A DNA stretch of 64,000 bases from Aequoribacter fuscus (GTDB taxonomy: Bacteria > Pseudomonadota > Gammaproteobacteria > Pseudomonadales > Halieaceae). The stretch spans positions 124,001 through 188,000 of the forward strand of contig NZ_CP036423.1 of the NCBI RefSeq assembly GCF_009910365.1. The letters are read 5' to 3'. Every line of letters starts with the position of its first letter. Position 1 is the stretch's first letter. This document shows, piece by piece, positions 28,118 to 40,646 of the stretch. A model generated the notes under the pieces. The model made no database searches, was not told the origin of the DNA, and was given only the letters and a program-made list of their open reading frames with translations. The position numbers and the translations under genes were made by a program.

Positions 28118-30370
28118 ATGTTGCGCAGGCTTTCTATTGTATTGTTGAAGTTATTTCTGGCGGGTCTCGCTTTGGGTTTGCTATGGGTTGCCTATCTCGA
28201 TGCGACCATCAGCAATACCTTTGATCAAAAGCGCTACGCGCTACCGGCGACGGTATATGGGCGTTCACTTGAGCTCTTCGAGGGTGCGCCCATAGAACCT
28301 GCGGCATTAGTTCGCGAATTAGACTGGGTGGGTTATCGCTCAGTGGCATCTTTATATCGGCCAGGGCAGTACAGCCGCAATGGCAATCTCATTGAGGTTT
28401 ATACGCGAGATTTTAAGTTCCCTGATCAATTTGCCAAGGGTGCTAGAGTGGCGATTACGCTGAGTCAAGGTCGAGTCACAACGCTAACGCGGGAAGGCAG
28501 GGCAATCGATTTACTCCGACTTGAGCCAATGGTGATCGGTGGTGTCTACCCTAAACACGGTGAAGACCGATTGCTGGTGCAATTAGCCGATGTGCCTGCG
28601 AGTTTGACGCAGGGCTTGTTGGCTATTGAAGATCAGCGTTTCATGGAACACTACGGTTTTTCTGTCACGGGTATCGCTCGCGCGTTCATTAGCAATGTAC
28701 GTTCTGGTCGCGTCGTGGCCGGTGGTTCTACTATCACTCAGCAGCTTGTGAAGAACTACTATCTGACGCCGGAGCGCACCATTACTCGGAAGATTCGCGA
28801 GTTGATTATGTCGGTGCTGCTGGAATGGCATGCCGAAAAAGAAGAAATCTTAGAAAGTTATCTAAACGAAATTTATCTAGGGCAAGACGGTCCTCGCGCT
28901 ATACACGGGTTCGCTTTGGGGGCCTTACATTATTTTGATACGCCGCTGACGCAGTTGGGTTTGCATCAGCAGGCGCTGTTGGTTGGCATGGTAAAAGGCC
29001 CCTCATTATATAACCCTAACCGCAACCCTGAGCGCGCCAAAGAGCGCCGAAATTTGGTGCTGGATGTGTGGACGCAAGAAGGTATTATCACGCCGGAGCA
29101 GGGTGCGGTAGCCAAGCTAATGCCTTTGGATTTGCAGGGGCAAGATTCGTTGAAGCAGCGTTTTCCGGCATACTTAGATCTCGTGCGTCGACAGTTACGC
29201 CTAGAGTACAAGGATGAGGATCTCACAACCTTGGGCTTGCGCATTTTTACAGCCTTTGACCCTTCGATGCAGCTGACCCTGCAAAGAATCACTGAAAATA
29301 CGCTAGCGTCTATTGATGATACTAAGCTACTGCAGTCGGCATCGGTGGTGACGCGAGTGGACAGTGGTGAGGTGATCGCCCTAACGGGTGGCCGCCAGGT
29401 CAGTCAGGCGGGCTTTAATCGTGCTCTTGATGCCAGGCGACCTGCCGGTTCTTTGTTCAAACCCGCGGTCTATTTGGCAGCGCTGGAGGATGACGCTAAG
29501 TACAGCTTAGTCACTGAAATTCCAGATTTGCCTTTAGCCGTTGAATTGCCGAGTGGTGACGTGTGGTCGCCCGAGAACTATGACAAAACGCACCGTGGTT
29601 CTGTGTCGCTTTACGCAGCCTTGATTGATTCTTTGAATTTGCCAGCGGCGCGATTAGGACTCGATCTAGGACCGGCGCGGGTTAAGCAAATGCTACAGCG
29701 CTTGGGCATGACAGCACCTATTCCCGAGGTTGCCTCGCTACCTTTGGGGGTGGGAGAGTACGCCGCTATAGATCTGGCCGCGGTGTATCAAACCATCGCC
29801 GCTGGAGGATTTAGAACCCCCTTGAGAACCATACGCGATATCGTTGATGCCAATGGAGACCCTTTGCGCCGGTATCCGCTTGCGTACGAACGCACCGTTG
29901 ACCGAGCGACCATGCACCTGTTGCACTATGCGTTGCTGGGTGTCATGGAAGAGGGCACCGGTGCATCTTTGGCGCCGTTATTGCCTGCTGATTTGGTAAC
30001 GGCGGCAAAAAGTGGCACCAGTGACGATGGACGCGACTCGTGGTTTGCAGGTTTTAGCGGGGACTTGTTGACCGTAACTTGGGTGGGTTTTGACGACAAT
30101 CGTGCCAGCTCTTTAACCGGCACACGCGGCGCGGGGCAGATCTGGGCCCGGTTTATGGCGCAAGAAGCACGCAGGTCGGTCGCGTATCGTATCCCGGAAA
30201 AAGTGGAATATAAGTGGATTGACGTGACGAATGGGCGTAGAACAGGGCGTGGTTGTCCCAATGCGCAGCGCATTCCCTTTATAGAAGGCAGTGCGCCACG
30301 AACGAGTACCGATTGTCGTAAAACGGATAACCCCGTCCGCGATTGGTTACAAAAAGTATTTGGAGTATGA
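28118..30370 (+). CDS. mrcB: Bifunctional penicillin-binding protein 1B
   Basis: Class A PBP that polymerises and cross-links peptidoglycan at the outer face of the inner membrane. The 750 residues comprise a short cytoplasmic tail and one membrane helix (VLLKLFLAGLALGLLWVAY). A UB2H-like region follows. The GT51 domain has EDQRFMEHYGFS and GGSTITQQLVKNYYL. The transpeptidase has the serine in AGSLFKPAVYLA, SLN at about 508 and KSGTSDDGRDSWF. UB2H suggests activation by an LpoB-type lipoprotein. The next gene, a TPR lipoprotein, overlaps or abuts its stop codon. Confidence 0.94.
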   Translation: MLRRLSIVLLKLFLAGLALGLLWVAYLDATISNTFDQKRYALPATVYGRSLELFEGAPIEPAALVRELDWVGYRSVASLYRPGQYSRNGNLIEVYTRDFKFPDQFAKGARVAITLSQGRVTTLTREGRAIDLLRLEPMVIGGVYPKHGEDRLLVQLADVPASLTQGLLAIEDQRFMEHYGFSVTGIARAFISNVRSGRVVAGGSTITQQLVKNYYLTPERTITRKIRELIMSVLLEWHAEKEEILESYLNEIYLGQDGPRAIHGFALGALHYFDTPLTQLGLHQQALLVGMVKGPSLYNPNRNPERAKERRNLVLDVWTQEGIITPEQGAVAKLMPLDLQGQDSLKQRFPAYLDLVRRQLRLEYKDEDLTTLGLRIFTAFDPSMQLTLQRITENTLASIDDTKLLQSASVVTRVDSGEVIALTGGRQVSQAGFNRALDARRPAGSLFKPAVYLAALEDDAKYSLVTEIPDLPLAVELPSGDVWSPENYDKTHRGSVSLYAALIDSLNLPAARLGLDLGPARVKQMLQRLGMTAPIPEVASLPLGVGEYAAIDLAAVYQTIAAGGFRTPLRTIRDIVDANGDPLRRYPLAYERTVDRATMHLLHYALLGVMEEGTGASLAPLLPADLVTAAKSGTSDDGRDSWFAGFSGDLLTVTWVGFDDNRASSLTGTRGAGQIWARFMAQEARRSVAYRIPEKVEYKWIDVTNGRRTGRGCPNAQRIPFIEGSAPRTSTDCRKTDNPVRDWLQKVFGV

Positions 30371-30372
30371 GT

Positions 30373-30756
30373 ATGGTCTGTGTACAGCGAGCTGGGATCC
30401 TGGTTCTGTTTACTCTGCTAGCGGCGTGTGAAACGCCAGCGCCCAAGCAAGGCGATACTCGCACGCCGTCTCTGCCTCAAGCTGTGGAGGTACAGCGGCC
30501 GCTGTCGCCGGCTTATCTGCGCCTACTCGATGAAGGTCAGCAACAGTTGAACGCCGGGCAAATTGCTGATGCGATTGCCACCTTTGAGCGGGCGCAGCGT
30601 ATTCACGCTGATAATGCCCGTGTGTATGTCGCTCTGTCGCAAGCTTATAGCAAGGCGGGTGATCGGCGCGCTTCAGTGGCGATGGCTGAGCGCGGTCTGC
30701 TGTATTGCAAAGATCTTGATCGTTGCCGTGTGCTACGGAAGCTCGCCGGGGGCTAA
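30373..30756 (+). CDS. Small TPR-repeat lipoprotein
   Basis: Predicted lipoprotein of 127 residues: a lipobox (FTLLAACETP) follows a hydrophobic segment, so it is probably membrane-anchored and periplasmic. About 1.5-2 TPR units follow (AGQIADAIATFERAQRIH and NARVYVALSQAYSKAGDRRA). The ATG at 30373 has GGAG 7 nt upstream; an ATG at 30367 overlapping the mrcB stop is the alternative. Position right behind mrcB suggests a peptidoglycan-synthase accessory role. That is an inference; it is not recognisably LpoB. Overlaps the convergent ABC gene by 24 nt. Confidence 0.75.
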   Translation: MVCVQRAGILVLFTLLAACETPAPKQGDTRTPSLPQAVEVQRPLSPAYLRLLDEGQQQLNAGQIADAIATFERAQRIHADNARVYVALSQAYSKAGDRRASVAMAERGLLYCKDLDRCRVLRKLAGG

Positions 30757-32205
30757 ATCTCGGCATACCAGTTGGTAACCCGAATCATGGGGTATGAATT
30801 CTAAGCATTGGTTAATGCATCTCGGATACTCGCCAACACTGTGGCTGACAAAAATCAGTTGGGTATGTCCCGCGTTAGCGACATGATCAATCGCGTCGAG
30901 TAGTTGCTCGGTATGAACCGCGTCTAAACCCAGCGTAGGCTCATCCAGAATGAGCATTTTGGGCTGTTTGACCATGGCGCGGGCCAATAAAATAATGCGC
31001 TGTTGGCCAAAGGACAGGGTATCGAACTCGGTGTTGACCAAATCGTTCAAACCGAATGATTGCATCCAAGCCTTGGCCTGGCGGATTTGTCCGTCAGTTG
31101 GCTTTTGATAGAGCCCCTGGCTGTCATAAAAGCCCGAGATGACAACATGTAGCGTTTTTTGACGCGGCGGAAAGTTTAGGTGCGACGCCGAGTCCACCAC
31201 ACCAAAACAGCGTTTAATATCCCAGACACTTTCGCCACTGCCGCGCTTGGTGCCAAATACCGTGATGTCTTGTCCATAGGCTTTTGGATTGTCGCCAGTA
31301 ATTAAGCTTAACAGTGTTGTTTTGCCTGATCCGTTGGGCCCCGCTAAAAGCGTGTGCTGCTGTTTGCCCATACGCCAGTTCACATCGTTCAATATGATGG
31401 TGTCACTAAAGCGTACACTTACGTGGTTCAGAACGAGCGCGTCCTCGGACGGTGTATCCCGCTGTTGGGTATCCATTGGCAGGTCGATTAACTGATGTTT
31501 CGCGCGCGCAAAGATCGCTTGAACATCGCTGCGCGCTAACACCTCGCGCTTAGGCCCTTGAGCGAGAATTTTGCCTTGATCTAACACCAGCAGGTGCGTG
31601 ATGCCCTCTGGTAGTTGTTTGATGTCTCGGTAAAGCAGGATGACTGGATCGGCTTTATTGAGTAGAAAGCTCAGAGCTTCATGCAAGGTTTGTTGACTGC
31701 GCCTATCTAGGCCGTCAGTTGGGGTATCTAAAATCAGCAACCCCGGCGTTTGACAAATTGCCTGTGCCAGCAGTGTTTTTCGTGCCTCACCGGTCGATAC
31801 AAAACGTAGGCCGCGATCCAGGATGTGTTTAATGCCTAGGCGCTCGATCCATGCTAGGGCGTCATCGTTAAGCGCTGAGCCGCCACTGATGGCTTGCCGC
31901 ACTGTGGTGCCTGGGTCCGCGGCATCGGGTCGAAATTCCGAATCATCCAGTTTTTTATCCCGTTCAATCAGGGTTTTTTGCTGTTCGAAACACACGTACG
32001 CGAGGCCCCGCTCACGGGTTTGATCCGAAATGGAACACTTGCCGACATAATGCTTGGCGCTGCCGCTGATGATGTTGGCTAAACTCGATTTCCCGGCGCT
32101 GTTACGACCGACAATGGCCCACTGTTCGCCGGGTTGGATTTGCCAGCTGATGTTGCGTAGTACCGGATTTACTCGGTAGGTCAAACTGATGTTTTCGAGC
32201 GTCAA
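30733..32205 (-). CDS. Duplicated-ATPase ABC protein, ModF-like
   Basis: Soluble protein with two ABC ATPase domains and no membrane segment, in the style of ModF (molybdate-associated, substrate unproven). Domain 1 has Walker A GRNSAGKSS, signature VSTGEARK and Walker B LLILDTPTDGLD. Domain 2 has GPNGSGKTTLL, LSFGQQR and MLILDEPTLGLD. The first canonical start is a TTG at 32203-32205 (490 residues) with no ribosome site. An ATC codon at 32230-32232 sits 6 nt after AAGGAG and would give 499 residues; see findings. No modABC genes are nearby. Confidence 0.82.
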   Translation of the reverse strand: MTLENISLTYRVNPVLRNISWQIQPGEQWAIVGRNSAGKSSLANIISGSAKHYVGKCSISDQTRERGLAYVCFEQQKTLIERDKKLDDSEFRPDAADPGTTVRQAISGGSALNDDALAWIERLGIKHILDRGLRFVSTGEARKTLLAQAICQTPGLLILDTPTDGLDRRSQQTLHEALSFLLNKADPVILLYRDIKQLPEGITHLLVLDQGKILAQGPKREVLARSDVQAIFARAKHQLIDLPMDTQQRDTPSEDALVLNHVSVRFSDTIILNDVNWRMGKQQHTLLAGPNGSGKTTLLSLITGDNPKAYGQDITVFGTKRGSGESVWDIKRCFGVVDSASHLNFPPRQKTLHVVISGFYDSQGLYQKPTDGQIRQAKAWMQSFGLNDLVNTEFDTLSFGQQRIILLARAMVKQPKMLILDEPTLGLDAVHTEQLLDAIDHVANAGHTQLIFVSHSVGEYPRCINQCLEFIPHDSGYQLVCRDLAPGELP

Positions 32206-32278
32206 AACAGGCGCTGAACTTGAGGCTTTGATATGATGCTCCTTGCTTTAAAATCACAGTGTAATTCGAGGATATTTC

Positions 32279-32896
32279 GTGCTTACGCAAATCGAACAGG
32301 CTCTGCAAAGCTACCAGCGGTCGCAGCACCCCATGCGGGGGGTGTCGCGTAAAGCGGCGGTGGCAATCATGTTGTCTGAGCAAGCCGGCGACGCCTCGGT
32401 GCTAATGATACGCCGAGCCGAACGCAAGGGCGACCCTTGGTCGGGACATATGGCGTTTCCTGGCGGGATGGTTGATCCTACGGACGACCATTCATTTGCA
32501 GCCGCAGTGCGAGAAACCGAAGAAGAAATTGGTTTTGTTTTATCGGAGCAGGATCGAGTGATTGGACGTTTGTCCGATATACGTGCACGGCGAGCACAAA
32601 CCCACAAAGACAAGGGCTTAGTCGTGTGCCCCTATGTGCTGCGGGTAGATCGCACCATTGATCCAAATCCAAATCATGAGGTCGCTGAAGTTGTATGGGT
32701 TCCCCTTAAGTTTATTCGCGACCTGAGTAATCGTACTCAAATGCCAGCCGAGCTATTGGATATGCCAAGGCACATTCCCTGTTATCGCTACGGCGATCGA
32801 ATTATTTGGGGTATGTCTTTGGCGATGCTAGACGAGATGCTGTCTCATACCTTTGACGATCACCCGAATCCCTGGTCGATGGAGGCACCCGTCTAA
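32279..32896 (+). CDS. Nudix hydrolase, CoA pyrophosphatase type (NudL-like)
   Basis: Probably cleaves coenzyme A to 4'-phosphopantetheine and 3',5'-ADP. The 205-residue protein has the UPF0035 segment upstream of the box (MIRRAERKGDPWSGHMAFPG) and a Nudix box, GGMVDPTD with AAAVRETEEEIGF. The GTG start has GAGGA about 6 nt upstream. Monocistronic: divergent from the ABC gene, convergent by 4 nt with the next gene. Confidence 0.85.
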   Translation: MLTQIEQALQSYQRSQHPMRGVSRKAAVAIMLSEQAGDASVLMIRRAERKGDPWSGHMAFPGGMVDPTDDHSFAAAVRETEEEIGFVLSEQDRVIGRLSDIRARRAQTHKDKGLVVCPYVLRVDRTIDPNPNHEVAEVVWVPLKFIRDLSNRTQMPAELLDMPRHIPCYRYGDRIIWGMSLAMLDEMLSHTFDDHPNPWSMEAPV

Positions 32897-33486
32897 CGCT
32901 TAATGTGAAGACGGGTGTTGATCATTAACTCCCGCAGGGCAGGATCTACTTGGGTGGCTTCTTTCAAGGTATCGCGATCGATATCACCCGAAACAAAACC
33001 TTTAATAATGCGGCTTAACACGGGGGTGAGCTTGGGTTCAAAATCCCACTTGGTCGCGTCGATAATAGGGCCTGAGACCCAGTCATTTGAAACAGGCAAA
33101 AAGTACCCTCCGCAACCGGGTAGGCTGTAGTCGCCCTTGCGACCGTAGCTGATGTTTGGCGTCATGGGGTCAAAACCGCCTTCGGGCACAGCATCGATTT
33201 TGCTCAATGCCAAAATCCAGTCCTCGCCGACCTCAAACCCTTCGATCTCGGCGCGGCAAAGATCACCTGTTTTTAACCAGATACGCACTTGTTCGCGGTA
33301 GCTTGTGCCTTTGAATTCGTCGAGCACCTCAACATCCATCGAATTGCCTTTGATTTGAACAATTCGACCGTGGCTAATGTAGTCAACGCGTTCGATGATG
33401 TCAGCGAAGCTACCTTGCCAAAGACACTCACAGGCGACACTCGGCAAGCTGAGTGTCAGGAGTAACATGAGCGACAACGCGCGCAT
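32893..33486 (-). CDS. Uncharacterised secreted protein with N-terminal CxC
   Basis: Not recognised with certainty. The 197 residues start with a clear Sec signal peptide (MRALSLMLLLTLSLPSVA). The mature protein begins with CECLWQGSFADIIERVDYI and has further cysteines in TGDLCRAEIEG and LPGCGGYF. A mature N-terminal CxC followed by SFAD...D..SHGRIV resembles bacterial TIMP/netrin-like OB-fold proteins; this is a weak resemblance. Four cysteines suggest periplasmic disulphides. It lies 3 nt downstream of hemB and is probably co-transcribed. Confidence 0.7.
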   Translation of the reverse strand: MRALSLMLLLTLSLPSVACECLWQGSFADIIERVDYISHGRIVQIKGNSMDVEVLDEFKGTSYREQVRIWLKTGDLCRAEIEGFEVGEDWILALSKIDAVPEGGFDPMTPNISYGRKGDYSLPGCGGYFLPVSNDWVSGPIIDATKWDFEPKLTPVLSRIIKGFVSGDIDRDTLKEATQVDPALRELMINTRLHIKR

Positions 33487-33489
33487 GGT

Positions 33490-35795
<2,306 letters not shown>

Positions 35796-35811
35796 GTTGA
35801 TTCGGGCCCGA

Positions 35812-36234
35812 TTAAAGAGTGGGTTTTAAAACGACAAGGATAACGATTGCAAACAAAAACAACACGGGGATTTCATTAAAAAATCGATAAAACACGTGCG
35901 TATGCCAATCGGCATCTTCCAAGATAATTTTCAGGTAGCGACCACATTGATAGTGATAGACCCACAAAAAAGCAACACCGGCAAATTTAGCCCACCACCA
36001 GATTTGAGTTTGATAGTAGTCCCAATTCAGATGCAGCAGAGCAATGCCAAAGCCTGCGGTTAAAAATAGAAACGGCGTGACAAATCGATACAGTTTGCGC
36101 GCCATAATAGCCAATTGCGCGCGCGTCTCAGCGTGCTCTGAGGACGCGTGGTAGACAAAGATACGCGGTAAGTAGAATAAGCCAGCGAACCAGCAAACCA
36201 TAAAAATAATGTGAAAAGCTTTCAGCCATAGCAT
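35812..36234 (-). CDS. hemJ: Protoporphyrinogen IX oxidase HemJ
   Basis: Membrane enzyme oxidising protoporphyrinogen IX to protoporphyrin IX in bacteria lacking HemG or HemY. The 140-residue protein has four membrane helices. The invariant segments are [20 protein letters not shown] with the haem-ligand histidine, [11 protein letters not shown] and [12 protein letters not shown]. Its place directly upstream of hemL-hemB (16 nt gap) supports the haem role over a generic CopD-like label. Confidence 0.87.
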   Translation of the reverse strand: MLWLKAFHIIFMVCWFAGLFYLPRIFVYHASSEHAETRAQLAIMARKLYRFVTPFLFLTAGFGIALLHLNWDYYQTQIWWWAKFAGVAFLWVYHYQCGRYLKIILEDADWHTHVFYRFFNEIPVLFLFAIVILVVLKPTL

Positions 36235-36239
36235 GGTGG

Positions 36240-37955
36240 TTACCCGTTGCGCGCGGCGCGGTTGATCAGTTTTTCGATATCGTTAGACCAGACGCCGGCA
36301 ATTACCTGGCCCGTTTGATCTTGGATCAAAGCAATTTCGGCGTTGTTGTTGCTAAGTACATCTTTAACGCGCTTTACCGACGCAGTATCGTCAAGTGTGA
36401 CGTAACTAAAACGCCTCACGTCTAGGTCGCTGACTGAAAGGTCCTCGCGCTCGATGACTTTTTGCAGTAGATCTTGCGTTTTGACGATGTACGATGGTTC
36501 GCCATGGCGTGTAATGATACACCATGGAGCCTCGATCATCGCAAACTCTTCTTGGGTTGCCGGTTGGTCGGCTTCTAAGGCCGTGAATTGCGTACTCCAG
36601 CAAGCGCTAACGTGAGTGCTGTGTAGTAAGCGAAGAAGGGGATTGCGTTGAGAGGACTCATCCACGGTTTCTAAGATTTGGTAGATAGAGCGTTGCCGCA
36701 GTACGCTGGTAAATACGATTGTCCCTGCGACCATGCAGATTAATGCAGGCATGGTGGTTTGTAAATTGCGCGTCAGTTCAACGGCAGCCAATATGCCCGC
36801 TAAGGGCGCATTAATCATGACGCCCATCGTGGTCGCCATGCCAACAACCGCATAGAGGCTGTGTTCACTGCTCATTTCGGGTATTGCCAGCGCGCCAAGG
36901 TCGCCCACCAATGCGCCTATCGTGGCGCCTATGAATAGACTGGGACCGATGGTGCCCACGGGCATGCCTACGCCTGCGGTCAGACTCGTGGTGGCGATCT
37001 TTGCCAGCGCAAGAAGCACCAGGAAGATAAGCGTTACTTGGCCGCTCAATAAAATCGCCACGGTATCTGTACCCATACCCATGACCTCCGGGATGAAAGC
37101 GGCAATGCACCCGGTTGTGAGACCTGCGAGTCCAAATCGCAGCCATATTGGCCACTGTAAGACGGGTTCTAGCCGCTTGACGCTTGCTGTAATGCAGGCA
37201 GCGGCGGCGCCACAGGCAATGCCCAGCAACACAATAAGAGGCAGCTCTGCCAGGGATTGAAGATGGGCCTGAGGAGCGGCAAAAATGGCTTCGGTGTTGC
37301 CAAACCATTGCGTAATGACGGAAGCGGTTGCGGCCGCAACCAGTACTGGTATGAAGCCGACCACGGTATACTCGGCAAGTATGACTTCCATCGCAAAAAT
37401 GACACCGGCAAGCGGCGTGTTAAAGGCGGCGGATATACTCGCTGCCGTGCCGCAAGCAACGAGTATGCGCAAGCTGTTGTTGGGGAGCCTGAAGCGCTGT
37501 CCAAGTGCGCTGGAGACGGTGGCGCCGATATGCACTCCCGGCCCTTCGCGCCCACCCGACTGACCGCTTGCCAGCCCGATAATGCCAACGATAGTTTGAG
37601 TCAGGGCATTGCGTAATGGCAATTGACCATAGTGACTGTTTAGGTGGTGTATTACGTGGCGAATACCGGTGCTACGACTGGGTTCTTTCAAAGCATGCAG
37701 TATGAAGGCGATCGCCAAGGCACCGCCGGTGGCGAGCCCCACACGGTGGGGTATCGACAAAGCTTCGAAGCCCTCGGCATTGGCACTGCTGCCTAATAGT
37801 GAGCCCAGTGCTTGAATGCCCCAAAAAAATCCAAGCACTGCAAAAGCAGAGAGTGTGCCGCTCATCAGGCCCAACAGGCTGTAGGCGGCTATCGCATCGT
37901 AGCTGGACAAATGATCGCGGAAGCGACGGAATCTTAATCGCGTTATTTTGCGCAT
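36240..37955 (-). CDS. CLC-type chloride channel / Cl-/H+ antiporter with CBS domains
   Basis: Membrane anion transporter. From an ATG at 37953-37955 the protein has 571 residues and about ten hydrophobic helices. The gating-glutamate loop is [11 protein letters not shown] (E in position of E148). The [15 protein letters not shown] selectivity segment and a C-terminal CBS pair (from about residue 435) are also present. An upstream ATG at 37991 adds 12 residues without a ribosome site. It lies 5 nt upstream of hemJ; a link to haem synthesis is not evident. Divergent from argC. Confidence 0.88.
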   Translation of the reverse strand: MRKITRLRFRRFRDHLSSYDAIAAYSLLGLMSGTLSAFAVLGFFWGIQALGSLLGSSANAEGFEALSIPHRVGLATGGALAIAFILHALKEPSRSTGIRHVIHHLNSHYGQLPLRNALTQTIVGIIGLASGQSGGREGPGVHIGATVSSALGQRFRLPNNSLRILVACGTAASISAAFNTPLAGVIFAMEVILAEYTVVGFIPVLVAAATASVITQWFGNTEAIFAAPQAHLQSLAELPLIVLLGIACGAAAACITASVKRLEPVLQWPIWLRFGLAGLTTGCIAAFIPEVMGMGTDTVAILLSGQVTLIFLVLLALAKIATTSLTAGVGMPVGTIGPSLFIGATIGALVGDLGALAIPEMSSEHSLYAVVGMATTMGVMINAPLAGILAAVELTRNLQTTMPALICMVAGTIVFTSVLRQRSIYQILETVDESSQRNPLLRLLHSTHVSACWSTQFTALEADQPATQEEFAMIEAPWCIITRHGEPSYIVKTQDLLQKVIEREDLSVSDLDVRRFSYVTLDDTASVKRVKDVLSNNNAEIALIQDQTGQVIAGVWSNDIEKLINRAARNG

Positions 37956-38036
37956 GCGTGCTCGGAAAATTGCAAAACTACACCTTATCATTCTGATCGA
38001 AGGCTCTATACTATGCGTTTTTGGTGGGGGAGTGTT

Positions 38037-39074
38037 ATGGCTAAGGTCAAAGTAGGTATTGTAGGCGGTACAGGTTATACCGGTGTGGAACTGCTTCGTT
38101 TGCTGCTACCCCACCCCGAGGTAGACGTTATTGCACTTACATCACGAGCTGAGAACGGCCGCCGAGTAGATGATCTTTACACCAACCTTCGAGGGTTTTG
38201 TGATCTTAAGTTCACTGACCCTTCTGACTCAGCGCTGAGCGACTGCGATGTTGTGTTCTTCGCAACGCCGCACAACGTTGCAATGCAAACGGTTCCCGAG
38301 CTATTGGCCAATGGTCAGAAAGTGGTGGACTTGTCTGCCGATTTTCGACTGCGTGACGCTGAGGAATGGTCGCGGTGGTATGGCGAACCCCATGCCGCAC
38401 CCGAGCTACTGGCCGAGGCCGTGTACGGTTTGCCTGAGCGCAACCGCAACGCGATCAAGACTGCGCGTTTGGTAGCTTGTGCTGGCTGTTACCCCACCTC
38501 GATTCAGCTGGGCTTTTTACCTCTGTTAGAGGCCGGTGTGATCGATAGTTCCAACCTGATTGCGAACTCGGCTAGCGGTGCGAGTGGCGCGGGTCGTCAG
38601 GCTAAAGTAGATAACTTACTCACCGAAATTAGCGATAGTTTTAAAGCTTACGGCGTGGCTGGGCATCGTCATTTGCCTGAAATCGAGCAAGAACTGAAAG
38701 TTGAGGCGGGTAGTGACGTCAGCTTAACCTTCGTGCCCCACTTGTTGCCAACTATACGGGGCATCCACTCCACCTTGTACGCTAAGTTGACTGGCGATGT
38801 TGGCGATATTCAAGCCTTATTCGAGGCGCGCTATGCCAATGAGCCTTTTGTCGACGTGCTCGCTGCAGGCCAGTATCCGCAAACACGGAGCGTCCGTGGT
38901 AGCAATGTGTGTCGACTGTCGATCGAGCGTCCCGTAGGTCGCGATACCGTTGTTGTTATGTCAGTCATCGACAACTTGGTTAAGGGTGCCTCGGGCCAGG
39001 CCGTCCAGTGCATGAATATTATGTGCGGCTTCCCAGAGGAGACGGGCCTACAAGGAATTGCACTGATTCCTTAA
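38037..39074 (+). CDS. argC: N-acetyl-gamma-glutamyl-phosphate reductase ArgC
   Basis: Third step of arginine synthesis: NADPH reduction of N-acetylglutamyl phosphate. The ATG at 38037 with GGGGAG 6 nt upstream gives 345 residues. Motifs are the Rossmann start [18 protein letters not shown], the catalytic cysteine in [14 protein letters not shown] and the histidine segment [11 protein letters not shown]. An upstream ATG in the same frame adds eight residues before the ribosome site and is rejected. Followed by erpA after 76 nt. Confidence 0.96.
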   Translation: MAKVKVGIVGGTGYTGVELLRLLLPHPEVDVIALTSRAENGRRVDDLYTNLRGFCDLKFTDPSDSALSDCDVVFFATPHNVAMQTVPELLANGQKVVDLSADFRLRDAEEWSRWYGEPHAAPELLAEAVYGLPERNRNAIKTARLVACAGCYPTSIQLGFLPLLEAGVIDSSNLIANSASGASGAGRQAKVDNLLTEISDSFKAYGVAGHRHLPEIEQELKVEAGSDVSLTFVPHLLPTIRGIHSTLYAKLTGDVGDIQALFEARYANEPFVDVLAAGQYPQTRSVRGSNVCRLSIERPVGRDTVVVMSVIDNLVKGASGQAVQCMNIMCGFPEETGLQGIALIP

Positions 39075-39150
39075 GGCTGACCTTGAATAATAGTTGACCT
39101 GTTTACTTGGTTTTATCACAATGTCGCTTGAGTTGTTGTGAGTTTTTCGA

Positions 39151-39498
39151 ATGAGTGTCGCTGAAACATTTGATCCCCAAACCATTCGTGTTGCCCCGAG
39201 TGCGATCAGCAAGATCAATGAGCTGATCTCAGAGGAAGGCAATCCGGCGCTTAAGCTGCGTGTTTATATAACGGGTGGCGGATGCTCTGGTTTTCAGTAC
39301 GGTTTCGCCTTTGAGGAAGAGGTTGCTGACGACGACAGTTTGTTTGCTAACGACAAAGTGATCGTCGATTCGATGAGCTACCAGTACTTGGTCGGGTCTG
39401 AGCTCGATTACACCGAGGGGCTGGAAGGCTCTAAATTTGTTATCCACAATCCTAATGCAGTGACCACCTGCGGTTGCGGCGCGTCCTTCAGTTTATAA
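39151..39498 (+). CDS. erpA: A-type iron-sulfur cluster insertion protein ErpA
   Basis: Delivers Fe-S clusters to apo-enzymes including IspG. The 115 residues end with the A-type fold; the three cluster cysteines are in [12 protein letters not shown] and [11 protein letters not shown]. The ATG is preceded by only weak ribosome-site bases. argC-erpA is a common gammaproteobacterial neighbourhood (with anmK nearby in pseudomonads). Convergent with anmK. Confidence 0.95.
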   Translation: MSVAETFDPQTIRVAPSAISKINELISEEGNPALKLRVYITGGGCSGFQYGFAFEEEVADDDSLFANDKVIVDSMSYQYLVGSELDYTEGLEGSKFVIHNPNAVTTCGCGASFSL

Positions 39499-39515
39499 AT
39501 CTTTAGGCTCAGGAT

Positions 39516-40646
39516 TTACGCTGGGTAGACCACGCCCAGCGGAACCTGACCTTCACTCCCCGTAGTGCTGTGTAAGTCAAAGCGCTGATCATTCATTCTG
39601 GCGTAGGCCAGCCATGCAAAGGCGGCTGCCTCAATCCAATCGGGATTGATGCCCAACTCTTGGGTTGTGGTGACCTGATAAACCCCGCTATGCACCTGGA
39701 TGCGCTCCATCAAAAACGCGTTATGGGCGCCGCCTCCGCAGACATATATTTTAGCGGGCGCGCTTGCGTTCTGGATGATACCTTGGGCACAGCTAACAGC
39801 GGTCAGTTCCGTTAACGTTGCCGCGATATCTGCCGGTTGATAACGACTCAACGACGCCGAGTTAGCGACGAGCCAGTCGTGGTTGAAGTACTCGCGCCCC
39901 GTGCTTTTCGGCGGCGCTTTGGCGAAGTAAGCATCGCCCAGCCAATGGGACAATAAGGCGGGCTGGATGTTGCCAGTTCTGGCCCATTCGCCATCTGTGT
40001 CGAAGGGGCGATCCAAATGCTCTCGGCACCATGTGTCGATCAAGGTGTTGCCGGGGCCGGTATCAAAGCCGTGGTCGATTTGGCCTTTGTTCAAAATGGT
40101 CGCATTTGCCAGCCCCCCGATATTGAGCACTACGCCTGACTGGGTTTCGCCCAATAATGCGCGGTGGAATAAGGGTGCTAGAGGCGCCGCTTGACCGCCG
40201 GCGGCAAGGTCGCGACCTCGAAAGTCTGCTACGGTGGTGACCCCCGTTTTTTGGGCGATAGTGTGAGCATCGCCAATTTGCCACGTAAACGCCGGTGCTG
40301 AGCCTACAGCGTCGGGTCGGTGTCTAATGGTTTGACCGTGGCTTCCTATTGCCACTACCTCGGTCATGCTTGCACCGCATTGCTGCATCAGGCAGAGGCT
40401 TGCCTCGGCAAAAAGGTCTCCGAGAATTCGATGCAGCTGACCTATTCTATCGACGCAGAATGTCTCGCTGAGGCTGAGTCGATGCAACTCAGCCGTCAAC
40501 TGTTCAGGCAAATTATGGGTGTACGTATGCGCAAGTTGGATCGATTCGTCGTCTATGCGAACTAGGGCGGCGTCGATGCCGTCGACACTTGTGCCCGACA
40601 TCAAGCCGATAAATAAGCCGCTTTTACGGGGTGTTGAGTTTGGCAA
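39516..40646 (-). CDS. anmK: Anhydro-N-acetylmuramic acid kinase AnmK
   Basis: Opens and phosphorylates 1,6-anhydroMurNAc to MurNAc-6-phosphate during cell-wall recycling. The 376 residues begin FIGLMSGTSVDGIDAALV, the family signature, and carry GSHGQTIRHRP, VLNIGGLANATIL, FDTGPGNTLID and YVCGGGAHNAFLMERI. It overlaps the 3' end of the M23 peptidase gene by 23 nt, tying recycling to peptidoglycan hydrolysis. erpA-anmK-peptidase-tyrS is the pseudomonad order. Confidence 0.96.
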   Translation of the reverse strand: MPNSTPRKSGLFIGLMSGTSVDGIDAALVRIDDESIQLAHTYTHNLPEQLTAELHRLSLSETFCVDRIGQLHRILGDLFAEASLCLMQQCGASMTEVVAIGSHGQTIRHRPDAVGSAPAFTWQIGDAHTIAQKTGVTTVADFRGRDLAAGGQAAPLAPLFHRALLGETQSGVVLNIGGLANATILNKGQIDHGFDTGPGNTLIDTWCREHLDRPFDTDGEWARTGNIQPALLSHWLGDAYFAKAPPKSTGREYFNHDWLVANSASLSRYQPADIAATLTELTAVSCAQGIIQNASAPAKIYVCGGGAHNAFLMERIQVHSGVYQVTTTQELGINPDWIEAAAFAWLAYARMNDQRFDLHSTTGSEGQVPLGVVYPA

